Shown: piece by piece, positions 23,716 through 28,413 of the stretch
Numbering within the stretch: the stretch's first letter is position 1
Layout of the letters: each line of letters begins with the position of its first letter
Assembly: GCA_026391805.1 (NCBI GenBank)
Contig: JAPLDJ010000019.1
Location: forward strand, 1-32,091
DNA from: Bacteroidota bacterium
GTDB lineage: Bacteria; Bacteroidota; Bacteroidia; Bacteroidales; FEN-979
Direction: 5' to 3'
Length of the DNA: 32,091 nucleotides
The notes under the pieces: model-generated
Database searches by the model: none
What the model saw: the letters and a program-made list of their open reading frames with translations, nothing else
What the model was told of the DNA's origin: nothing
Program-made: the position numbers and the translations under genes

Positions 23716-23867
23716 GGAGGTCGGAGGTCGGTTCAAACAAATATTCCCCCTCTCCTGAAGGCGAGGGGGAGAGAAATATCTGTGTAATCCCTGCCTGCCG
23801 GCAGGCAGGTGTGTAATCCGTGGTGAATAAAAAAATTCGGAAATCTGACCTCGGACATCAGACCTCC
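23716..23867. repeat. Cassette between inverted GGAGGTC heptamer arrays
   Basis: Left: two GGAGGTC units (23716-23729). Right, on the minus strand: GGAGGTC, TGATGTC, CGAGGTC, AGATTTC (23840-23867). Between them lie the hairpin CCCCCTCtcctgaaggcGAGGGGG (about 23745-23768) and the 20-bp palindrome at 23790-23809 flanked by TGTGTAATC on both sides. The layout, inverted heptamer arrays around a core, parallels that around the S23-type gene at 278-832 but without a gene inside. Confidence 0.8.
23790..23809. repeat. 20-bp perfect palindrome flanked by a 9-bp direct repeat
   Basis: CCTGCCTGCCGGCAGGCAGG, identical to 13723-13742. TGTGTAATC lies immediately on the left (23781-23789) and again on the right (23810-23818), like a target-site duplication. 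Confidence 0.85.
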
Positions 23868-23902
23868 GTTAGATTGAAATAAAAACATAAGAAATAACCA
23901 TC

Positions 23903-24931
23903 ATGCGCGAGCAAACATCCATCCTCATCATCTACACCGGCGGGACCATCGGCATGGTACAGGATCCCAAGACCATGTCGCTGAAGCCGCTGAGTTTTGA
24001 TATCCTTTACAAGTACCTGCCGGTCCTGGAAAATTTCAATTACAAGTTTGACTTCTACACCTTCCGGCCGCTGCTCGATTCCTCCAACATGAATCCCTCT
24101 TTCTGGGTTGAACTTGCGAAGGTCATTGAAGACAATTATGAAACGTTCGACGGGTTTGTGGTGCTTCATGGCTCCGACACGATGGCTTATACGGCTTCCG
24201 CCTTAAGCTTCATGCTCGAGAACCTGAACAAGCCGGTGATCTTTACCGGTTCGCAGCTCCCCATCGGCATGGTGAGGACCGACGGACGGGAGAACTTCAT
24301 CAATTCGATCGAGATCGCTGCCGCCCACGAGCAGGAAACGCCGGTTGTTCCGGAGGTAGCCATCTGTTTCGAGAACAGGCTTTACCGTGGCAACCGTACC
24401 ACCAAGTTCAACGCCGAACATTTCGGGGCATTTGTTTCCGGGAATTTCCCTTCACTGGCCAAGATCGGTGTCGACATCCGGTATAATAACGAACTTATCC
24501 TGAAACCCAATTTCAAGCGGCTGAAGGTTCACAAAAACCTGGATGATAACATTGCCATCCTGAAACTTTTTCCCGGCATTAACCGGAATGTCGTCAGCAG
24601 CACGTTTGCCACACCCGGGCTGAAGGCCGTGATCCTGGAGACGTTCGGGGCCGGAAACGCACCGACGGTTTCCTGGTTCCTCGACCTGCTGAAAGAAGCC
24701 ATCGACAAAGGCATGATCCTTTTCAATGTAACACAGTGCAAGGGCGGCAAGGTGGATATCGGCAAGTATGAAACCAGCGCAGGGCTGGGAAAGATCGGTG
24801 TGATCGGGGGTTACGACATCACCACCGAGTCGGCCGTCACCAAGATGATGTACCTCCTGGGAACCGGTCTGCCGAAGGGTGAGGTCGAACGCCTGCTCCA
24901 GATCTCGCTGCGTGGCGAGATGACCGTTTGA
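23903..24931 (+). CDS. ansA: Type I L-asparaginase
   Basis: 342 aa, cytosolic type (no signal peptide). It hydrolyses asparagine to aspartate and ammonia. IIYTGGTIGM (TGGTI 12-16) carries the first catalytic threonine; VVLHGSDTMAYTAS (89-94 core) carries the second Thr-Asp pair, and FTGSQLPIG follows, all typical. The C-terminal half (TFGAGNAP and CKGGKVDIGKYETSAGL) completes the fold. The type I assignment rests on length, lack of a signal peptide and the GKYE-type C-terminal block. Monocistronic, preceded by repeats and followed by the tRNA-Ser promoter. Confidence 0.94.
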   Translation: MREQTSILIIYTGGTIGMVQDPKTMSLKPLSFDILYKYLPVLENFNYKFDFYTFRPLLDSSNMNPSFWVELAKVIEDNYETFDGFVVLHGSDTMAYTASALSFMLENLNKPVIFTGSQLPIGMVRTDGRENFINSIEIAAAHEQETPVVPEVAICFENRLYRGNRTTKFNAEHFGAFVSGNFPSLAKIGVDIRYNNELILKPNFKRLKVHKNLDDNIAILKLFPGINRNVVSSTFATPGLKAVILETFGAGNAPTVSWFLDLLKEAIDKGMILFNVTQCKGGKVDIGKYETSAGLGKIGVIGGYDITTESAVTKMMYLLGTGLPKGEVERLLQISLRGEMTV

Positions 24932-24949
24932 GAAATCAGAATAATTTCT

Positions 24950-24957
24950 TACTTTTG
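24950..24957 (+). promoter_or_regulatory. -7 box TACTTTTG of tRNA-Ser
   Basis: Perfect TAnnTTTG match 77 bp before the mature tRNA-Ser 5' end. Transcription from here would give a precursor with about 70 nt of 5' leader containing the TTTCGCT heptamers; compare tRNA-Arg, whose box sits only 8 bp from the mature end. Confidence 0.6.
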
Positions 24958-24996
24958 CACCCCGGTTGAAAAGTCAGCGATCAGTGTGAATTTCAA

Positions 24997-25025
24997 TTTC
25001 GCCATTTCGCTTTTCGCTTTTCGCT
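24997..25025. repeat. 7-bp tandem array (TTTCGCT unit) in the tRNA-Ser leader
   Basis: Three perfect TTTCGCT units (25005-25025) with a degenerate TTTCGCC at 24997. Read on the minus strand this is AATAGCGAAAAGCGAAA..., the same sequence, including its flank, as the array at 13971-14002 in opposite orientation. Confidence 0.85.
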
Positions 25026-25034
25026 ATTTATTAG

Positions 25035-25126
25035 GGAGAGATGGCCGAGTTGGTCTAAGGCGCACGCCTGGAAAGTGTGTAATCGCCAAAAGCGGTTCAT
25101 GGGTTCGAATCCCATTCTCTCCGCCA
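25035..25126 (+). tRNA. tRNA-Ser (anticodon GGA)
   Basis: 92 nt including an encoded CCA. The acceptor is GGAGAGA/TCTCTCC, the D-arm GGCCGAGTTGGTCTAAGGC, the anticodon stem CACGC/GTGTG with loop CTGGAAA (GGA), then a long variable arm and a T-arm with GGTTCGAATCC. The last 17 nt recur downstream at 25274-25290 (identical) and 27097-27113 (15 of 17), which marks this gene as a probable integration site. Confidence 0.97.
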
Positions 25127-25130
25127 ACAA

Positions 25131-25157
25131 AAAAGCCGCCGCAAGGCGGTTTTTTTA
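25131..25157 (+). terminator. Rho-independent terminator after tRNA-Ser
   Basis: CCGCC-gcaa-GGCGG stem (25136-25149) followed by seven or more T and preceded by A-rich sequence, 5 nt after the tRNA CCA. Confidence 0.85.
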
Positions 25158-25201
25158 TTTCGGAACAAATTGAAAGCTTGCTTTCAGATTTGTGGAGAAA
25201 T

Positions 25202-25290
25202 AAAAAAAACGGACACGAAGTGGACGGTTTTTTGTTGAAGCCTCCCCCAACAGGGATCATGAATGAAATGAATAATCCCATTCTCTCCGC
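25202..25290. repeat. Direct repeat 1 ending in the tRNA-Ser 3' end (att-like)
   Basis: About 89 bp: A-tract, a CGGACAC-gaa-GTGGACG imperfect hairpin, T-tract, then GTTGAAGCCTCCC, AACAGGGATCATGAA and finally AATCCCATTCTCTCCGC (25274-25290), identical to the tRNA-Ser 3' end at 25108-25124. The same unit, about 93-95 percent alike by eye, recurs at 27026-27113 in direct orientation. Between the two lies the three-gene module. Confidence 0.85.
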
Positions 25291-25569
25291 AAAGCCCTTT
25301 CAAAAAGCCTGTATTGACAGGCCTCATGAAGGGGCTGATTTTTTATACCCACATATCTACACTCTAATTCAACATTAGCAAGAAGGTTTGACCAGCTTTT
25401 ACACTTACACCAAACGAGAGCGGTCATAGATAATCGTAAAATGATTGAAAATTAAGATTTTCATCAAGTTATTCACATGAATTATTTTTATTCTTTTTTT
25501 CATTAGTTTTATGATCTGATTAATATTTTAACATTTTTTATCAATAAGTTTAGTGTTTTCTAAACATAT
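25291..25569. other. AT-rich spacer before the toxin gene
   Basis: No credible gene. The base composition drops to strongly AT-rich compared with the housekeeping part of the window. Its right end holds the dyad described at 25548-25565. Confidence 0.6.
25548..25565. promoter_or_regulatory. Candidate operator GTTTAG-N6-CTAAAC with -7-like TATATTTG at 25575-25582
   Basis: Perfect 6-bp arms spaced by 6 bp, 4 bp upstream of the annotated toxin ATG, as expected for an autoregulating XRE antitoxin. A TAnnTTTG match (TATATTTG) begins 10 bp further on, but lies within codons 2-5 of the toxin frame, so either the box is chance or translation begins later. Confidence 0.45.
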
Positions 25570-25974
25570 ATGTATATATTTGCCGAAAAATTAATAAAAG
25601 TTGAGGGGGCCAGGGAAAACTTCTACAAACTCCTGGTCAACGGAAAGTGCTTAATTGATGAGTTTTGGAATAAAATCCAAAAGGAAGGCAATTATGAAGA
25701 TGACCTTGATAAAATTCAGGTAATCATTGAAAAAATGTCCAGAGGCGAACCTACGCCGCAAAAATTATTCAAAGAACTTAAAGGAAGAAAGAAAAGTGAC
25801 CATACGAAGGATTATGAAATTATTGTAAAAAAAATCCGAGTCTATTTATTTAAATGTGAAAAAACCGGGAAGATCATCGTTTTAGGAGCTTTAAAAGATC
25901 CAAAAGGACAGCAAAGTGATATTGACCGCATGAGACGAATAAAAGTTGCCTATATTCAGTCAAAAGGAAGATAA
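25570..25974 (+). CDS. RelE/HigB-like toxin
   Basis: 134 aa. The C-terminal half has the layout of the RelE/HigB (Gp49-like) ribonuclease fold: LFKELKGRKK, then the strands KIRVYLFKCEKTGKIIVLGALKDPKGQQSDI and a closing basic helix DRMRRIKVAYIQ, with many Lys/Arg for mRNA/ribosome contact. Catalytic residues cannot be assigned with certainty. It comes first, 12 bp before an XRE gene, in the toxin-antitoxin order typical of higBA. The N-terminus is uncertain: ATG 25570 precedes a -7-like box, and no later in-frame ATG is near. It would inhibit growth by cutting mRNA unless held by the antitoxin. Confidence 0.68.
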   Translation: MYIFAEKLIKVEGARENFYKLLVNGKCLIDEFWNKIQKEGNYEDDLDKIQVIIEKMSRGEPTPQKLFKELKGRKKSDHTKDYEIIVKKIRVYLFKCEKTGKIIVLGALKDPKGQQSDIDRMRRIKVAYIQSKGR

Positions 25975-25986
25975 GGAGCCAAAATC

Positions 25987-26403
25987 ATGAAATCGCAGGA
26001 AGAATTAATTCGCAGCCGGGGTTATTGGATTGCAAATATTCAAATGGATTTGTTCAAATATGTTGACGAATACATGAGAAACAATAATCTCAACAGAAGC
26101 CAACTCGCAGAAAAGCTTGGTGTTACTAAAGGATATATCAGTCAAGTTCTGAATGGCGACTTTAATCACAGAGTAGCCACCTTTGTAGACCTCGCATTAG
26201 CAATTGGTAAGGTACCGAAAGTCGAATTTGAGGATTTAGAAGAAATTATTTCCAATGTTAAGGATGGATATGTTGTAAAAAAATGGAAGGTAATTGTTAA
26301 TAGAAACCCCGAAACGAATGTGACAAATACACCTGATAAAACAAATATTAATAATGAAGTCATTATCAGTACCGGATGGTGTCAATCAGTAAACAACTTG
26401 TGA
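25987..26403 (+). CDS. XRE-family antitoxin (HigA-like) with C-terminal tail
   Basis: 138 aa. Residues about 23-80 form an XRE helix-turn-helix: NRSQLAEKLGVTKGYISQVLNGD (36-58) is a clear recognition unit. Residues 96-138 form a polar tail rich in Asn/Thr that ends in VIISTGWCQSVNNL with a lone Trp131. Ordinary HigA proteins stop soon after the HTH. In toxin-antitoxin-chaperone systems the antitoxin carries a C-terminal chaperone-addiction region with exposed hydrophobic residues, so the tail is a candidate for that. It probably represses the operon through the dyad at 25548-25565. The next gene begins 13 bp downstream. Confidence 0.82.
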   Translation: MKSQEELIRSRGYWIANIQMDLFKYVDEYMRNNNLNRSQLAEKLGVTKGYISQVLNGDFNHRVATFVDLALAIGKVPKVEFEDLEEIISNVKDGYVVKKWKVIVNRNPETNVTNTPDKTNINNEVIISTGWCQSVNNL

Positions 26404-26416
26404 TTATAAGCTTACC

Positions 26417-26935
26417 ATGGAGACAGAAGCGATTAAATTTCAAATAACCAAATTAAAAGAAATTGGATTTAGTTATATTGAACCAACTGACCCTGGTCAA
26501 ACTCAAAAAATCGATCAACTGGAAGTTGGGATAAATGTAAATTACAGATGGAATCTTGAACAGGATATTTTTGGAGTGCACCTGGATATTGCTTATATAA
26601 AAGAAATACTTGAACACCAGAAAACCGAACTGTTAAAATTTTCCTCCTATACAGAATTTAAAGTTCTAAATCTACAAAAGATTTTTAAAGTCAATAATCC
26701 CAATGACTTCATAATGGACGAAACGTTAGAAACAACTTTTGTAAGTATTGCGATCTCATCTACACGGGGCATGTTAGCATCGCGGACTGCCGGAACTTTT
26801 TTTTCGCAATTTATCTTTCCACTTGTATCTCCTGGCGATTTAATCCTTTCAAAAAAAATTAAAGCCGGAAAATTGACTGAAAGTCAGGAACAAAAACCGA
26901 CAAAAACAAAAAATAAAAAACTCAAAAAGGGATAG
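26417..26935 (+). CDS. SecB-like chaperone of a toxin-antitoxin-chaperone module
   Basis: 172 aa. By eye it follows SecB: an N-terminal strand KFQITKLKEIGFSYIEP (compare TFQIQRIYTKDISFEAP of E. coli SecB), a central pair of long strands LEVGINVNYRWNLEQDIFGVHLDI, and a C-terminal helix plus loop VSIAISSTRGMLASRTAG, then FIFPLVSPGDLIL, where SecB has [23 protein letters not shown]. A lysine-rich tail (about 143-172) is extra. Third gene of the module, 13 bp after the antitoxin, in the order toxin-antitoxin-SecB known from TAC systems such as M. tuberculosis HigBA-Rv1957. The call rests on visual similarity and context; without the context it would be a hypothetical protein. Confidence 0.62.
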   Translation: METEAIKFQITKLKEIGFSYIEPTDPGQTQKIDQLEVGINVNYRWNLEQDIFGVHLDIAYIKEILEHQKTELLKFSSYTEFKVLNLQKIFKVNNPNDFIMDETLETTFVSIAISSTRGMLASRTAGTFFSQFIFPLVSPGDLILSKKIKAGKLTESQEQKPTKTKNKKLKKG

Positions 26936-27025
26936 TGGGTCTAATTGTTCTTTTACTATACCATGTTTACACTCAACCATTTTCCCATTGACAAGTTCAT
27001 TATTAGAAGTATTTCTCGCCCCCAA

Positions 27026-27113
27026 TAAAAAAACGGACACGAAGTGGACGGTTTTTTGTTGAAGCCTCCCCAACAGGGATCATGAACGAAGTGAATAATC
27101 CCATTTTCTCCGT
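27026..27113. repeat. Direct repeat 2, att-like, distal copy
   Basis: Second copy of the unit at 25202-25290: same A-tract/hairpin/T-tract, GTTGAAGCCTCCCCAACAGG and the end AATCCCATTTTCTCCGT, with two differences from the tRNA-Ser 3' end. It closes the interval containing the TAC-like module. Confidence 0.85.
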
Positions 27114-27395
27114 CAATTCTACCAATTGTCATTTGTGTGATTTGCGATAATATACCCGCATTATACCCATATTATACCTATATAAATCATTGTTCCGGAA
27201 AAGTCAGCCTACTTTGATAAAGCATTATATTTGAATAGCCGGTTCATCTTTTTCATTAGTTTATATTTGCGTTTTGTTATGATATTCGTAATTATTCGCA
27301 TATAAAAACTAATATTTGAAAGATCCAGAAAAAAATTGAGAAATATTTTTGTAATTCATTTATTATTAGCACCATCAGCAATTATACACACATTT
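27114..27395. other. AT-rich non-coding stretch with phased TATACCC repeats
   Basis: No gene. TATACCC occurs at 27151, 27162 and 27173 (last one TATACCT), exactly 11 bp apart, followed by AT-rich sequence. The function is unknown; iteron-like or promoter-associated binding sites are possible. Confidence 0.55.
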
Positions 27396-27486
27396 TATTA
27401 CGTATGGCCGCTAAACGCATCAAAGGCAAACCCTTCGAAAAGCAGGAATAAGGCAGGTTTTGTTGCGATTTAGCGGCATGTTATGT
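27396..27486. repeat. Integron attC-like site 1
   Basis: GCCGCTAAA-CGCA (27407-27419) pairs with TGCGA-TTTAGCGGC (27464-27477) with one extrahelical A, then CAT and GTTATGT (27480-27486) as the R' core. The 5' R'' side (TTATTACG) is diverged. The bulge-containing imperfect palindrome ending in GCGGCATGTTA is the attC pattern. A 15-codon frame (27404-27451) inside it is probably chance. Confidence 0.65.
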
Positions 27487-27511
27487 GGGGTTATTTTTTA
27501 TATGGCTGGAA

Positions 27512-27808
27512 TTATTTCATCCTTTTCTCGCAATCCATACTCTGATGCAGAATTCGTACAATTAAAATTGTATCGTCTTCATGTTGCTTATAAAAGACCA
27601 CATGAGACTTTACTTTTGTTGACCTATATCCTTCTTTAATGTAATCAATTGATCTTCCAAGAAGAGGATGGTAGGAGACGAATTCTATTTCATCAATAAT
27701 CAAATTATAATATCTGTCCGCTTGTTCAAGCGACCATTTTTGTTTTGTATAAGACCAGATTTCTTCAAGATCTTTTACAGCTTCATTTGTAAAACTGTAC
27801 TTGGCCAT
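27512..27808 (-). CDS. parE: ParE-family toxin
   Basis: 98 aa, usual length. KYSFTNEAVKDLEEIWSYTKQKWSLEQADRYY is the ParE N-terminal helical hairpin; HPLLGRSIDYIKEGYRSTKVKSHVVFYKQHEDDTILIVRILHQSMD contains the strands and the RILH-x-x-MD end typical of the family. ParE proteins usually inhibit gyrase. It starts 2 bp after the antitoxin gene. It lies inside the attC-bounded cassette, in the orientation opposite to the attC R' ends. Confidence 0.93.
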   Translation of the reverse strand: MAKYSFTNEAVKDLEEIWSYTKQKWSLEQADRYYNLIIDEIEFVSYHPLLGRSIDYIKEGYRSTKVKSHVVFYKQHEDDTILIVRILHQSMDCEKRMK

Positions 27809-27810
27809 AC

Positions 27811-28053
27811 CTACATTTCCTTCGTGTGAAGTGATTTTAAGTGCTTCATTGCTTTAAAATCCTCCGAAATTCCACTTTTTTCACCAAGTTCAAGGGCAGA
27901 TTTTATCGCTTCTACTTTTCTCTCTTCTTGTTCCAGTAATCTTAATCCATCCCGAATGACCTCACTTGCTGAATGGTACCTTCCTGATCCTACTTTTTTT
28001 GAGATAAAACTCTCAAAATGATCGCCTAATGATATTGATGTGTTCTTGCTCAT
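27811..28053 (-). CDS. parD: ParD-family antitoxin
   Basis: 80 aa. The ribbon-helix-helix N-terminus NTSISLGDHFESFISKKVGSGRYHSASEVIRDGLRLLEQEE is the ParD/CopG signature; the C-terminal part (EAIKSALELGEKSGISEDF) wraps the toxin. It represses its own promoter; a palindromic operator covers the -7 box 17 bp upstream. Confidence 0.94.
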   Translation of the reverse strand: MSKNTSISLGDHFESFISKKVGSGRYHSASEVIRDGLRLLEQEERKVEAIKSALELGEKSGISEDFKAMKHLKSLHTKEM

Positions 28054-28069
28054 AATAATTGATTTTTTA

Positions 28070-28091
28070 CAAAAGTACCAAATATTGGTAC
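28070..28091 (-). promoter_or_regulatory. parDE promoter and operator
   Basis: The minus strand reads TACTTTTG (28070-28077), a perfect -7 box. It overlaps the palindrome GTACCAA-ATA-TTGGTAC (28075-28091), a fitting site for a ribbon-helix-helix dimer pair. The promoter is internal to the cassette, so expression does not depend on an integron promoter. Confidence 0.75.
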
Positions 28092-28117
28092 TAAAAGCAA
28101 GCTTTTCCTAAAATAAT

Positions 28118-28213
28118 CCCACATAACGTTGCGCAGCTAAGGCCTGTGCGTGAGATCGGGATCGCGTGAGCGATCCGGAAGGACCGAGCATTGGCCTTAG
28201 CTGCATGTTAGAC
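28118..28213. repeat. Integron attC-like site 2
   Basis: Left core CCCACATAAC, then the stem GCAGCTAAGGCC (28133-28144) with its perfect partner GGCCTTAGCTGC (28193-28204), then AT and GTTAGAC (28207-28213, R' consensus GTTRRRY). Inside, GGATCGC-gtga-GCGATCC (28159-28176) is a second perfect hairpin. The left core is the exact reverse complement of the cassette start GTTATGTGGG (27480-27489), as cassette circularisation requires. Confidence 0.8.
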
Positions 28214-28413
28214 GCGGGTGCATATATTTTTTGTTCAGTAGAAGTCATTGCTTTCAATTTGAGGTTTGTTGGGTGATTCATGCTCACACTATTACCCCAA
28301 CCAGATTTATCAAACCATTCTAAAAACTCAAGTCGCGAGAATATATACCTTACAAACTCTTGCCCTAAACAAAACCGTTCTATTTTTTCTAAAAGATCTA
28401 TTCCGATTTATTT
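28208..28413. other. Spacer between attC site 2 and the type IIG gene
   Basis: It would be the start of the next cassette (TTAGACGCGGG). No gene is credible and no CCGCGTCTAAC core that would close a cassette was seen further on. Confidence 0.5.

Larger units (their letters stand above)
27481..28207. mobile_element. Integron-type gene cassette carrying parDE
   Basis: Bounded by the G/TT cut points of the two attC-like sites; 727 bp, two minus-strand genes with their own promoter. No intI gene and no further attC are in the window, so it is a single-cassette cluster lacking an integrase or the edge of an array. Confidence 0.7.

Noticed and set aside
25024-25281. 85-residue minus-strand frame over tRNA-Ser
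   Set aside because: A translation of the tRNA and its downstream repeat, a common annotation artefact; same for the 74-residue frame at 26849-27073 over the second repeat.
27404-27451. 15-codon frame MAAKRIKGKPFEKQE
   Set aside because: Lies within the attC-like stem, too short, no promoter; treated as chance.
27396-28213. Complete integron
   Set aside because: No integrase gene or attI is visible; only a cassette with two attC-like sites can be supported.
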